Shown here: one piece after another, positions 1 through 10,388 of the stretch
How positions within the stretch are numbered: the first letter of the stretch is position 1
How the letters are laid out: each line of letters opens with the position of its first letter
Assembly: GCA_013203045.1 (NCBI GenBank)
Contig: JABMQN010000088.1
Location: 1 to 37,489 of the forward strand
DNA length: 37,489 bases
Direction: 5' to 3'
Source: Chloroflexota bacterium
GTDB lineage: Bacteria > Chloroflexota > Dehalococcoidia > SZUA-161 > SpSt-899
Made by a program: the position numbers and the translations under genes
Notes under the pieces: model-generated
Told to the model about the DNA's origin: nothing
Database searches by the model: none
What the model saw: only the letters and a program-made list of their open reading frames with translations

Positions 1-3000
1 ACAACGCCTACATCAAAACCTGGCTACTATGTTTTCGTCGGGTCACTATACAACGGAGACACTTGGATCAATGACAGGGGAACAGGCGAATTCCTTCTAG
101 ACGTTGATGCCTCTGACTTATCCACATTCACTGTCAACCTTAGCCTTAAGAATCCCAACGGCGATATTGTCCACGAAGAAACGCAAACCAGCCTTGTCCT
201 ACCGGAAGAGACTAGGGCCGTAAGCCTAAGCTATCCCAGTCCTTCTATGCTGGGGATCTGGACCCTCGAGGTTAAGATATTGGATTATAAGGGCGAACTG
301 CTGCACTCAGGTGCACAACGATTCGCCGTAAGCAACTACGCTGCCAACCCGGACGGTTGGACTTATCAAGGGAGCGATTTCTCCCTGGGCTTGTCCTCGG
401 AGAAAGAGCACTATTACCGCGGCGAGGAAGCCCCCTTCACCATTACTGTATGGAATCACGGTGATACGGATGAGGAAGTGACCTCATGGTTCCGCGTTGG
501 CCATCATTATGACAGAACAAATGATCCAATATATGGAGCAAGCAGAGTATGGGGCCCAGGATCAGGCAATCCCCTTCACTGGACATTCACTGTACCTGCG
601 GGTGAAAGTGTGACCTTGGAACATACTGTCCCCCTTCGTTGGATGGATAGAGCAAATGCCCAAATATTCAGAGGAGATGAAACATCAGGAGATAGAATAG
701 GTTGGGCACGTAGGTCATTCTTTGTTGATGCAACACCCAGCATCGATCTGACGGTATCAACAGATAAGCAAGAGTACTACAAAGAGGAAGATGCGTCAGT
801 AAGCCTGAATATCAAAAACCGTAGAAGTACTGCTGCTGATCTCGATACCACTGTGACGGTGCTTAATCAACAGAACAATATCGTATTTGAGGATGCCTTC
901 AATGTTGCACTTGAAGGGAATGGATCACATTCAGAGACGTATATTGTCCCTCTACCTACCAGTTATCCAGCCGGTGCATATACAGTGCGCGTACAGGTGT
1001 TTGGCGGGAACAACAGGGTCGGCTCAGGTTCAACGTACTTCGCATTGGAAGAACGTTACCAGATTAGCATGGTGCTTGATCGCGTGGAAAGGGTATACAT
1101 CGCAAGAGATCCTATCACTTTAGATGTGGTGGGAACCAACCTTACAACAACTTACGACTCGTTCCAGGTTGATATCTCCTGCCCATCGCTTGGGCTGGCA
1201 GATTCTCCGGTTTTTAACGTCGATCCGGGTGCATCGCAGACAGTAACATACAATCTGAGTATCCCGGCAAACATCTTGCCAGGCCAGCACGAGATATTCG
1301 TTGCCATTCCAACTGATGGCTTGGAGGATCAAAAAGGCTTTTACGTACCAGAATCTGAGCTAACTCTCGACATTGCCGACACAACCTACAGTGCTGGAGG
1401 TATTATACCCATTACACTGTCAAATATTGGTGGCGTGGATACAACAGGTATTTGCTCGATAGACCTGGCTGAATGGCAGGGGGCCGCGATTCAGCAAACC
1501 AGCGGCAGCCAGATCGTCCTGGCAGGACAAGATGCCCAACTGCAACTGGATATTCCGGGGCAAGCAGCCAGTGGCGAGTATCTGCTAACAGTCCGATGTA
1601 CGGATCAGAACACCGGGGGAATGGCAACTCTCTCAGAGTTCATTACTATTGATGGTCTCGAGGCAGCCCTGGCGGTCACAACCGACAAACCCGCCTATTT
1701 CTCCGATGAAACTATCACCATTGATGCGAGCATCACCAATCTTGATGGTGAGATCACCAATGGACTGCTTAACCTGCAGGTCTTCGCCACCGTCCCAATG
1801 GATGCCCTTGGTCTGGATGATCTCTCCGGCGATGCCGGCGTCTTGTGGCACGAGTCAGGAACAGCTACAGCGATCCCAGCTGGAGACCTGGATGGAGACG
1901 GCAGCGATGATGCGCTGGTTATCTCCATAAAAATGGATCCCTCTGGTTATTTCTATACGTCCTGGGTAACCGCCGTCAGCGGCTATGATGCCGAGCCTTT
2001 GTGGGAACGGAACGGGTGGGAGGGCCAACCGAACGTAACGCCCTTCACGACCGTGGCAAATTCTGTAGGTGACCTGGACGGCAACGGTACAGCGGATGTG
2101 GTGTTGACTTCTTTGGGAATGGGAATGGATCCCTCGACAGGTGGGGTGGAGTACCTTAATCGCAGAATGGCCGTAAGTGGGATCAATGGTCAAATACTGT
2201 GGGTAACTACAGAGGTCATTGACGATATGATGACTTCGTTTGCTGGCCCGGGTGGACCAATGAAGCCTGCTGGAGACCTTGATGGAGATGGTAAGCAGGA
2301 TATCCTAGTTTCCGACCTGGTAGTTGACATGAACACTAATGAGTTAACATCTATAGTGACTGCGATAAGGGGCTATAATGGCGAGCAACTCTGGCAGAAA
2401 TCCGGATCAGGCATGGGCGCTAATTTTTGGTTGACGCCCCTCAGTCTTGTATTAATGGACTTGCTTGAGAACAACCCGGGTGGGATGGATTGGATGATGC
2501 ATCAAATGTTACTCATGTCTGCCCTAACTTATAGCGTAGATACGTCCCCTGCTTTTGCAATGGGGGACGTCAATACAGATGGCAAAGATGACGTTATGTT
2601 CTTCTTCCTCACCGATGACATGTTCTCCCCTTCCTCCATGGGCTATGAACTCATGGCGGTTAACGGGCAAGACGGTCAAATAATATGGCAGGAATCTGCC
2701 GAGGGATATGATATGGCATTGGCCAGGACATCCGGTGATCTCAGTTCCGATGGTAGAGAAGATGTTCTGTTATTTACCATGTCACTAGATGCTGCTATGG
2801 GTTATATGACCAAGGTGAGGGCCCTCAGCGGTCATGATGGGCAAGACCTCTGGCAAAGGACGACATCACCAGATCCTTTAGGAGCACAAGGGCTTCTTAT
2901 GCTAATTGCAGAGTCTGCAAGGCCCGCTGGTGACTTTGATGGTGACGGTACTCCCGATGTCTTGGTCACATCTATAGGGATTGACCCTAACACGTGGATG

Positions 3001-6000
3001 CTTGTGACCATAGCATCGGCTGTTGACGGTTTGAGTGGGCAACCACTGTGGGAAGTCACGATACCAGATTCTTCCAATGGATATCTTAATGATTCAGCTA
3101 AACCCGCCGGCGATCTTGACGGTGATGGTAGGGATGACGTTCTGGCCTGGGGTATGCGGACGGATCTAAGTACGGGTGAATCACTGCTTGAAGTAACCGC
3201 CCTCAGCGGCTATAACGGAGAGCAGCTATGGCAGGAGTTTCGGTCTTTATTGCCGGAGGAAGTACAGCCCTTGCAACAGTTACTGATGTGGTCCCTTTTG
3301 ATGGGACTCGATAGCGATGTTCCCGGCGGACTGCGGCAGGCACTAGCGGCAGCTGACCTTGATGCTGATGGTAAAGATGACGTTATTATGGCTGGTAAGA
3401 CTGACTTATCAGTACTCAGAGGCGATGATGCTCGCGAATCATGGTGGATAGAGTCTGCAAACCCCTTTATTATCGCCTTGCCCAGTGGTCGAGAGATAAT
3501 CGAACGCAAGCTAGCCCAATGGCCCGATTTTAACGCAAATGGTAGTGGGGACTTGCTTATAACCACAACCGAAGGATTCTATGCGCTGACATCCCCATAT
3601 CAAGGCATGCTGGTCTGGGAACAGGATATCCCGGTTGACCTCGTTACCTCATCCGGTACGGTTGACCTGGCCACAAGTCTGGACATACCTGCCGAAATTC
3701 CCGGTATTTCTGGAAGACTCTCACTTGCTTCAACCTTTTATTCAGAGCTTGGTCAGGTCCTAAGCCGAAGCAACGTGCATCCATTCTTCATTGGTGACCA
3801 TGACACCTCACTGGTTCTGAAAACGGATAAGGACACATATCAGCCCAACGAGACTGTCAATATCACTGGGGTAGTAAGCAATGGTGCTGATGTAGCAACA
3901 GGTGATCTCAATCTGGTAATCATGAAGGATGGGGAGGTCATATTCTCTGATACCTTTGCGCTTGATCCAGGTGCGAGCCATAGCTTTGCTACCAACACTA
4001 CAAGTTCGGAGGAATCCTTTATTCTGGAAGGAACCGTTGACGAGTTGAACGTGTCAAACGTTATCACTGTAAGATACCCTGTCGCGGCGATCGCTGTTGA
4101 AGCTACAATCCCTCAAGTTGTAACCATGGATCCGTTTGACGTGAGTGTTCTGATGCAAAACACCGGCGAAAAGGCAGTCACTCTGAATGTTGCTATTGAG
4201 GGGCAAATTTCGAACATAATCGTTCCTGAAGGCGAGTCGGCCAGAGTCGATGCAACACTCAATATCACCGAAGACACGATTGTTGACGTCATAATCACCG
4301 GTGATGTGGAAAAGAAAATCCACAAGCTCGTAGTCATGGGAGAACAAGCCGATATCGAGGTAACCCAGCAGGGCTTCTATTTTGAAGGACTAACCGAGAT
4401 TCCGATATCTATCGAGAATACACTCACCTTCAGCTCACCGTTTGAGGAAGAGACAGTCACACTGTACGTTAACCAACCCAATCTTGAGATATCGGAGTTC
4501 CCCACCAATCTGAACCTGGCGCTTGGTGAGGAAACTACATGGACCTTTAAAATCAGGAATACCGGGAGCATCGAAGCAGAAGCAAACCTTCATCTCATGT
4601 TGCCGGATTTTGAGGATTCAGACTATACGTGGGTGATGCCAGGCGAGGAAGAGGAAATCAGCTTCACCATTCTTGTCCCGGATGATCTGGAATCGAAACG
4701 ATACACTGCACGTTATGAACTGAATGGCACACCGGGCGAATTTACCTATTATGTCCAGGGGGCAAATATTTCCGTAGAAACTAGCCTGGATAAGGACCCG
4801 ATGCCATTCTACACGGAAGGTGAAACAGCTATTCTCACGTTGAACATTACTAATGACTCTGCTTTTGACCTGGGTCTTTATGCCAGGGTTCAGCTCAATG
4901 AATATGAAGAGGTCACTCAACCCTTTGTGCTGTCACCGACCGGCACTCAAACCCTCCAGTTCAATGTACCGGTGAGCTTTACTGGCAGCAAGCTCTTCTA
5001 TGGCATATACATGGATTCCGGAAGATCGCTGCACCTGAACGCATTATACGTCTACGAGATGGATCAAACCCGAGGAGTAATGCTTGGCACTGACAAACAA
5101 GTATATGAAATTGGTGAGGCGGGATCGTTATTCTATACGGCGTTCCAGGACGGCACTCTATCAATTGAGTCGCCTGTTTATTCCGGTCAACTACAACTGA
5201 CGGCTGGTGATTCAAACACTCTGCCATTTACGGTTCCGGACCTGAGTTCGGGTACCTACTACATCGAATACACCTTCAACGATGAAACATATATGCATCC
5301 CTTTGATGTTAACGGATACTCGGCCAAGGTACTGGAATTCACATTAGACAAGGATAGATATATTTCCAGCGAAACTATGCAGATATATGCAAACATAGAG
5401 GCAAACAGACACTTTGACGGTTTCTTACGGATGTTCGTCTATGACTATACACAACAGACCGTTATTGATGAGTTTGATGTTCCGGTGTCTTTCCTGGAGG
5501 GGCAAAACCGTATTGAAACCAGCCGGATAATTACCGCCAACACAAAGGGAATCTATGCAATTTATTACTCGGTATACGCTGATCTTGGTGTACAGGAGTT
5601 GGCACTTGCCAGTGGAGCTCTTACTGTAAGCAAAAGCGCACAGCCACAATCAGAAGTCAATGTCACTAGCGACCCGAATGGACTGGTCAGTATGTGGGTA
5701 GATGAAGCAAAACAAAGCGCCATGGAAAACATTGAAGCTTTAACCGATACCATACAAGCAATAATTGAAAGCGCCGCGAATGGGACGGTACCTACAGTAA
5801 CCACTGAGGCCGAATTGCTTACTCGCACACTGACCGCCGCCGTAAGCGCAGGACCATTACTGCTGGCCTCAGGTGCTGAATATTTCAATGCGGCACCTTG
5901 GCCTAATTCCCCACCAATTGCCAACGCGGGTGGCCCGTACATTGCCGAGGAGGGTTCTTCGGTAACCTTCGACGCCAGTGGTTCCAGTGATCTCGATGAG

Positions 6001-7968
6001 GATTTGCTTGAGTATCGATGGGACTTCGAAAGCGACGGTACATGGGATACTGACTGGTCGATCTTCCCCATAACTTGGAACACATGGGATGATGACCACA
6101 ACAGCATAGTTACATTGGAAGTCAGGGATGGAGAGTCCAGCAGTACAGCCACCACGAATATCACCGTAGAAAACGTCTCTCCATCGGTTTATACCGGCAG
6201 CGATCAGACGTTAGACGAGATCGTTCCCGTCACTATATCAGGTTTCTTTAGTGATTCCGGTCGATTAGACATCCATTCTGCCGAAATCGATTGGGGAGAT
6301 AGTACAGTTGAACCTGTTTTGGTAGAAGAGGAAGATGGATTTGGCACGGTGACCGGCAGCCATGAATATACGGCCAATGGCGTTTACACAGTTGTACTTT
6401 CAATAACCGATGATGATGGTGGGATAGGCAGTGATAGCATTGCGGTCACTTTGGGAAGTACAGGTCCTACAGCAGGGTTCACCTGGCTTCCGGTATCACA
6501 GAACGAAGGCTTAGCCATTCAATTTACAGATACTTCGACTCCGCCTGACCAGCTGGTGAACTGGGATTGGGATTTTGGTGGATCCGGTACATCATCGGCT
6601 CAGAATACGAGCTTCGTTTTCATGGATGATGGCCAATATGATGTATGCCTAACAGTAACTGATACTAGCGGCATGACCGATACTATTTGCCAGATGGTCA
6701 CCATTAATGATATGGCCCCGAATACCGCTTTTACGTGGACGCCAGAATTGCCTGCCGAGGGATCCGAGATCCAGTTTGTGGATGCTTCACTTTCGGCAGC
6801 AGATGATATTTTGGCCTGGGATTGGGATTTCGGCGCATCGGGCATGTCATCGGCGCAAAACCCAACACTGACCTTTATGGATGATGGTGTCTATAGTATC
6901 TGCCTGGTCGTAACCGATGATGACGGCTCAACCAACGAGCTCTGTCAGGACGTGACGGTTACTGATCTCGCTCCGACAGCCGCGTTTAGCTGGTCACCGG
7001 AACCTAGAGATGAAGGTTCACCCGTCCAGTTTACCGATAGTTCAACATCATCACCGGATGAGCTTGCCACTTGGAACTGGGATTTCGGTGGGATCGGAAC
7101 GTCAACTGAACAAAATCCGATATTCACCTTCGTGGATGATGGTGTATATGACGTTGCCCTAACCGTAACCGATGATGATGTCTCACCTGATACCATAGCA
7201 TCGAGTGGCATAATTACTAATGTCGCTCCGTTAATTGGTACCATCACCGTACCAGTCGATCCAGTTCAGGCTGGGACTCCAGTTTCAGCAAGTGCGGACT
7301 TTACCGACGTTGGTTTGCTTGATACTCATACCGCTACCTGGGATTGGGATGATGGTATTACTTCATCCGGGACGGTAACATTCACCAATGGTGTTGGCTC
7401 TGTTACCGGTAAGCATACTTACCTTGAAGCCGGCGTGTATACAGTCAAGTTAATGGTAGAAGATGATGATGGTGGTACAGCTAATTCAGAATTGAGATAT
7501 GTAGTGATTTATGACCCTGATGGCGGATTTGTCACGGGTGGTGGCTGGATTAACTCACCAGAGGGTGCATTTGTAGCGGATACAACTCTCACCGGCAAGG
7601 CCAATTTCGGGTTTGTATCCAAATATAAGAAAGGTCAATCCACCCCTTCTGGAAACACGCAGTTCCAGTTCAGGGCAGGCGACCTGAATTTCCACTCAGA
7701 CAACTACGAATGGTTAGTGATAGCCGGTCATAGGGCCATGTACAAGGGCACCGGTACTATCAACGGTGATGGTAACTACGGATTCATGATCTCAGCTATT
7801 GATGAAAAGCTTACACCGAGTACCGACGTCGATCTATTCAGGATCAAGATTTGGGACAAGGATAACGACGATGCGATTGTCTACGATAATCTAATAGAAG
7901 CTGATGAGGATGCTGATCCAACCACACCAATTCAGGGTGGAAACATAGTGATTCACAAGAGCAAGTAG
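1..7968 (+). CDS. Giant surface protein, 5'-truncated: Ig-like modules, FG-GAP/PQQ-like propeller, PKD array
   Basis: The reading frame is open from base 1, so the true start and any signal peptide lie left of the window; an ATG at 247 is internal. About 2655 residues are visible. Ig-like NEW3/CARDB-type modules occupy roughly residues 1-600 and again about 1200-1880. Between them (about 620-1200) are nine calcium-loop motifs of the type AGDLDGDGxDDVLV, each followed by a GYNGEQLW-like strand, which suggests an FG-GAP propeller with PQQ-like edges. About six PKD or PKD-like units follow (about 1965-2500, WDWDFG motifs), then a terminal domain opening with GGGWINSP. No LPXTG or C-terminal membrane anchor is seen. 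This architecture is typical of secreted adhesive or carbohydrate- and protein-binding surface proteins in Chloroflexota and archaea; the ligand cannot be deduced. A terminator follows 24 bases after the stop. Confidence 0.9.
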   Translation, partial: TTPTSKPGYYVFVGSLYNGDTWINDRGTGEFLLDVDASDLSTFTVNLSLKNPNGDIVHEETQTSLVLPEETRAVSLSYPSPSMLGIWTLEVKILDYKGELLHSGAQRFAVSNYAANPDGWTYQGSDFSLGLSSEKEHYYRGEEAPFTITVWNHGDTDEEVTSWFRVGHHYDRTNDPIYGASRVWGPGSGNPLHWTFTVPAGESVTLEHTVPLRWMDRANAQIFRGDETSGDRIGWARRSFFVDATPSIDLTVSTDKQEYYKEEDASVSLNIKNRRSTAADLDTTVTVLNQQNNIVFEDAFNVALEGNGSHSETYIVPLPTSYPAGAYTVRVQVFGGNNRVGSGSTYFALEERYQISMVLDRVERVYIARDPITLDVVGTNLTTTYDSFQVDISCPSLGLADSPVFNVDPGASQTVTYNLSIPANILPGQHEIFVAIPTDGLEDQKGFYVPESELTLDIADTTYSAGGIIPITLSNIGGVDTTGICSIDLAEWQGAAIQQTSGSQIVLAGQDAQLQLDIPGQAASGEYLLTVRCTDQNTGGMATLSEFITIDGLEAALAVTTDKPAYFSDETITIDASITNLDGEITNGLLNLQVFATVPMDALGLDDLSGDAGVLWHESGTATAIPAGDLDGDGSDDALVISIKMDPSGYFYTSWVTAVSGYDAEPLWERNGWEGQPNVTPFTTVANSVGDLDGNGTADVVLTSLGMGMDPSTGGVEYLNRRMAVSGINGQILWVTTEVIDDMMTSFAGPGGPMKPAGDLDGDGKQDILVSDLVVDMNTNELTSIVTAIRGYNGEQLWQKSGSGMGANFWLTPLSLVLMDLLENNPGGMDWMMHQMLLMSALTYSVDTSPAFAMGDVNTDGKDDVMFFFLTDDMFSPSSMGYELMAVNGQDGQIIWQESAEGYDMALARTSGDLSSDGREDVLLFTMSLDAAMGYMTKVRALSGHDGQDLWQRTTSPDPLGAQGLLMLIAESARPAGDFDGDGTPDVLVTSIGIDPNTWMLVTIASAVDGLSGQPLWEVTIPDSSNGYLNDSAKPAGDLDGDGRDDVLAWGMRTDLSTGESLLEVTALSGYNGEQLWQEFRSLLPEEVQPLQQLLMWSLLMGLDSDVPGGLRQALAAADLDADGKDDVIMAGKTDLSVLRGDDARESWWIESANPFIIALPSGREIIERKLAQWPDFNANGSGDLLITTTEGFYALTSPYQGMLVWEQDIPVDLVTSSGTVDLATSLDIPAEIPGISGRLSLASTFYSELGQVLSRSNVHPFFIGDHDTSLVLKTDKDTYQPNETVNITGVVSNGADVATGDLNLVIMKDGEVIFSDTFALDPGASHSFATNTTSSEESFILEGTVDELNVSNVITVRYPVAAIAVEATIPQVVTMDPFDVSVLMQNTGEKAVTLNVAIEGQISNIIVPEGESARVDATLNITEDTIVDVIITGDVEKKIHKLVVMGEQADIEVTQQGFYFEGLTEIPISIENTLTFSSPFEEETVTLYVNQPNLEISEFPTNLNLALGEETTWTFKIRNTGSIEAEANLHLMLPDFEDSDYTWVMPGEEEEISFTILVPDDLESKRYTARYELNGTPGEFTYYVQGANISVETSLDKDPMPFYTEGETAILTLNITNDSAFDLGLYARVQLNEYEEVTQPFVLSPTGTQTLQFNVPVSFTGSKLFYGIYMDSGRSLHLNALYVYEMDQTRGVMLGTDKQVYEIGEAGSLFYTAFQDGTLSIESPVYSGQLQLTAGDSNTLPFTVPDLSSGTYYIEYTFNDETYMHPFDVNGYSAKVLEFTLDKDRYISSETMQIYANIEANRHFDGFLRMFVYDYTQQTVIDEFDVPVSFLEGQNRIETSRIITANTKGIYAIYYSVYADLGVQELALASGALTVSKSAQPQSEVNVTSDPNGLVSMWVDEAKQSAMENIEALTDTIQAIIESAANGTVPTVTTEAELLTRTLTAAVSAGPLLLASGAEYFNAAPWPNSPPIANAGGPYIAEEGSSVTFDASGSSDLDEDLLEYRWDFESDGTWDTDWSIFPITWNTWDDDHNSIVTLEVRDGESSSTATTNITVENVSPSVYTGSDQTLDEIVPVTISGFFSDSGRLDIHSAEIDWGDSTVEPVLVEEEDGFGTVTGSHEYTANGVYTVVLSITDDDGGIGSDSIAVTLGSTGPTAGFTWLPVSQNEGLAIQFTDTSTPPDQLVNWDWDFGGSGTSSAQNTSFVFMDDGQYDVCLTVTDTSGMTDTICQMVTINDMAPNTAFTWTPELPAEGSEIQFVDASLSAADDILAWDWDFGASGMSSAQNPTLTFMDDGVYSICLVVTDDDGSTNELCQDVTVTDLAPTAAFSWSPEPRDEGSPVQFTDSSTSSPDELATWNWDFGGIGTSTEQNPIFTFVDDGVYDVALTVTDDDVSPDTIASSGIITNVAPLIGTITVPVDPVQAGTPVSASADFTDVGLLDTHTATWDWDDGITSSGTVTFTNGVGSVTGKHTYLEAGVYTVKLMVEDDDGGTANSELRYVVIYDPDGGFVTGGGWINSPEGAFVADTTLTGKANFGFVSKYKKGQSTPSGNTQFQFRAGDLNFHSDNYEWLVIAGHRAMYKGTGTINGDGNYGFMISAIDEKLTPSTDVDLFRIKIWDKDNDDAIVYDNLIEADEDADPTTPIQGGNIVIHKSK

Positions 7969-7991
7969 TCACTCTCAACCAAGAGAGACCT

Positions 7992-8026
7992 AAAAAAAGC
8001 CCCGGTGTAATGTCGGGGCTTTTTTT
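7992..8026. terminator. Bidirectional Rho-independent terminator
   Basis: A run of seven A, a GCCCCG/CGGGGC stem with a short loop, and a run of seven T. The A-tract makes it work on both strands: it follows the giant surface gene directly and can also stop the purine transcript arriving from purC, which ends 170 bases to the right. Bases 8027-8196 hold nothing else that I can identify. Confidence 0.85.
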
Positions 8027-8196
8027 GAGATAAGGCAATACGTCAATTGAGATGATTCTATAGTGTTTCTGGAAAACTCGTTTTACATCACACGAATATG
8101 ACTGGGGATCGAGTTTTAATGTTAGGGTAGATTGGTATTGTGTATACTGCGGGATTTACATAATGAAGGCATCAGGCAGACATTCTAAAGAATCCA

Positions 8197-9087
8197 TTAC
8201 AGCTCCATCCCGGTGAGCCAGCGATAGGCATCGCGATACCGTTGCGCCATAGCTTCAACTACTTCGGGAGGCAGTTCTGGAGCGGGGGGTTCCTTGTCCC
8301 AACCAGAATCGGTTAGCCAATCTCGTAGGGGTTGTTTATCGAAGCTGGGCTGTGGTCCGCCAGGATTGTACTTCTCCATATCCCAGAATCTGCTGGAGTC
8401 TGGGGTTAGAAGTTCGTCGATCAATGAGAGCTTTCCATCAATCATGCCGAATTCCATTTTGGTATCAGCGATGATGATACCCTTCTCGCGAGCATAAGTT
8501 TCAGCGAAGTTATAGATCTCGAGGGTCTTCTCCTGAACCTGTTTCGTAAGATCAGTGCCGACCATATCGGCCATCTGTTCTACTGTGATTGTCTCGTCAT
8601 GCCCCTCATCTGCTTTTGTGCTTGGGGTGAAAATCGGCTCGGGAAGCTTATCGCTTTCCTTCAGTCCGGTGGGCATGGGTTTACCGGCGACTGTGCCGCT
8701 CTGCTGGTACTCGGACCACGCCGAGCCGGATATATAACCCCTGGCGATGCATTCGACATCGATTCGCTCGGCCTTTCGTACCACCATTGAGCGACCTGCA
8801 AGGTATTCAGGGAATTGACCGGTTCTATAATTATCAAGGGATGATATATCATTCACCACCACAACCACATGATTTGGCACTAGGTGTTTGGTCTTTTCGA
8901 ACCAAAAAGAGGAGATCTGACAGAGAACTCTCCCTTTATCGGGAATGCCGTTGGGAAGGATCACGTCAAAGGCAGAAGCTCGATCAGTGGCCACTAAAAG
9001 TAATTCTGAAGGTGTAAGTTCATAGGTATCACGTACTTTGCCCTGATAGAGTAGGTCGGGAAGGTTAGTTTTCAGTAGAACAGTCAT
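8197..9087 (-). CDS. purC: Phosphoribosylaminoimidazole-succinocarboxamide synthase (SAICAR synthetase)
   Basis: This enzyme joins aspartate to CAIR using ATP in de novo purine synthesis, in the cytoplasm. The 296-residue protein has the N-terminal nucleotide-binding motif GKVRD, the ATDRASAFD segment, the SAWSEYQ segment and the IIADTKMEFG stretch typical of the longer PurC form. The ATG at 9087 has a TAGGAG ribosome site just upstream. It is the last gene of the minus-strand guaA-purDEBC run and starts 10 bases after purB, so it is probably cotranscribed. Its product SAICAR is the substrate of the neighbouring PurB. Nothing unusual is seen in the sequence. Confidence 0.96.
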   Translation of the reverse strand: MTVLLKTNLPDLLYQGKVRDTYELTPSELLLVATDRASAFDVILPNGIPDKGRVLCQISSFWFEKTKHLVPNHVVVVVNDISSLDNYRTGQFPEYLAGRSMVVRKAERIDVECIARGYISGSAWSEYQQSGTVAGKPMPTGLKESDKLPEPIFTPSTKADEGHDETITVEQMADMVGTDLTKQVQEKTLEIYNFAETYAREKGIIIADTKMEFGMIDGKLSLIDELLTPDSSRFWDMEKYNPGGPQPSFDKQPLRDWLTDSGWDKEPPAPELPPEVVEAMAQRYRDAYRWLTGMEL

Positions 9088-9097
9088 TGTATCGCTC

Positions 9098-10384
9098 CTA
9101 AAAGTCTAATCTCTGGAAGATGGCATCAATGTTTTTAAGGTAGAAGTTATAGTCGAATGTCGCCTCTAGTTCCTGCCGGGAGAGAATCATATCGGGATCA
9201 TCCGATAGCAGGTCAATGAACTGGCCGCCTTCTTTCCAGCATTTCATGGCGTTTCTTTGCACGATTTTGTAGGCATCCTGGCGGCTCATGCCTTTTTCTT
9301 CGATAAGTATGGTAAGTATTCGTTGAGAAAACGTCAGTCCTCTGGTGACCTCGAGGTTACGACGCATGTTCTCCGGGTAGACGTTGAGATCCCGCATTAC
9401 ATAGGTGAAAATGCTGAAAACGTAATCCAGTGCTAAGCACGGATCAGGCAGGATGATACGTTCATTCGAGGAATGGCTTATATCCCTCTCATGCCACAAA
9501 GCGATGTTTTCCATCGAAGTCAAAGCATGGCCGCGGATTAATCTGGCAAGGCCGCATACGCGTTCGCAAAGTTCCGGGTTGCGTTTGTGTGGCATAGCTG
9601 ATGATCCGGTTTGACCCTCTTCGAAAGGCTCTTCGGCTTCCAGTACTTCGGTGCGTTGAAGAGCACGGATTTCCGTGGCAAATTTTTCCAGTGAGCTGGC
9701 GATGAGGGCCAGCGTTGTTACAAACTGGGCGTGTCGATCTCGCTGGATGATCTGGCTGGAGACTTTGGCAATTTCAAGACCCAGATTCTTGCAGGTTATT
9801 TCCTCAGCTTCCAGCGGTACGGTGGCATGGCTTCCCACTGCTCCGGATATCTTACCTACCGAGATGATCCGCTTGGCTTCTGCAAGCCGATCTCTATGCC
9901 TCTGCAATTCTTCATGCCAAAGAGCCATTTTTAGCCCGAAGGTTATAGGCTCAGCATGGACGCCGTGAGTACGCCCCATCATGATGGTACCTTTGTGTTG
10001 TTTCGCTTTTTCGCGAATAACAGCCGTGAGTCCATCGAGACCTGTTTGAAGAAGATTGGATGCTTCTATCAGTTGCATGCTTGTGGCGGTATCGATAACG
10101 TCTGAAGATGTGAGCCCGAAATGAATCCATCGAGATTCTTCTCCGAGGCTCTCGGAGACCGATTTAGTGAATGCTGTCACATCATGGTGGGTGATTTTGA
10201 GTATCTCATTCATGCGGTCGAGATCGCATGTGGCTTTCTTAAGTTTGGGGATATCCTCTTGAGGAATCACACCTAGTTCGGCCCAGGCCTCGCAGGCGGC
10301 GATCTCAACTTCCAGCCATTTGGCGAATTTATTTTCGTCCGACCAGACGTGTTTCATCTCTGGCCGGGAGTATCGTTCGATCAT
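9098..10384 (-). CDS. purB: Adenylosuccinate lyase
   Basis: It cleaves SAICAR to AICAR plus fumarate and adenylosuccinate to AMP plus fumarate, and so acts twice in purine synthesis. The 428-residue protein belongs to the fumarase/aspartase superfamily. The family signature GSSAMPHKRNP is near residue 261, and the catalytic TSSDVIDTA and GRTHGVHAEP segments lie in the N-terminal half. Length is normal for the bacterial short form. The start is 4 bases after the purE stop, which indicates coupled translation in the same minus-strand operon, and purC follows. Confidence 0.97.
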   Translation of the reverse strand: MIERYSRPEMKHVWSDENKFAKWLEVEIAACEAWAELGVIPQEDIPKLKKATCDLDRMNEILKITHHDVTAFTKSVSESLGEESRWIHFGLTSSDVIDTATSMQLIEASNLLQTGLDGLTAVIREKAKQHKGTIMMGRTHGVHAEPITFGLKMALWHEELQRHRDRLAEAKRIISVGKISGAVGSHATVPLEAEEITCKNLGLEIAKVSSQIIQRDRHAQFVTTLALIASSLEKFATEIRALQRTEVLEAEEPFEEGQTGSSAMPHKRNPELCERVCGLARLIRGHALTSMENIALWHERDISHSSNERIILPDPCLALDYVFSIFTYVMRDLNVYPENMRRNLEVTRGLTFSQRILTILIEEKGMSRQDAYKIVQRNAMKCWKEGGQFIDLLSDDPDMILSRQELEATFDYNFYLKNIDAIFQRLDF

Positions 10385-10388
10385 GGAT

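Noticed and set aside
247-400. ATG at 247 as the start of the giant protein
   Set aside because: The same frame is open from base 1 with strand-like sequence (NLSLKNPNGDIVHEE) typical of the protein, so the gene begins left of the window.
5565-6164. A 199-codon minus-strand open frame inside the giant gene
   Set aside because: Shadow of the low-complexity Ig/PKD repeat coding sequence; no homology features.
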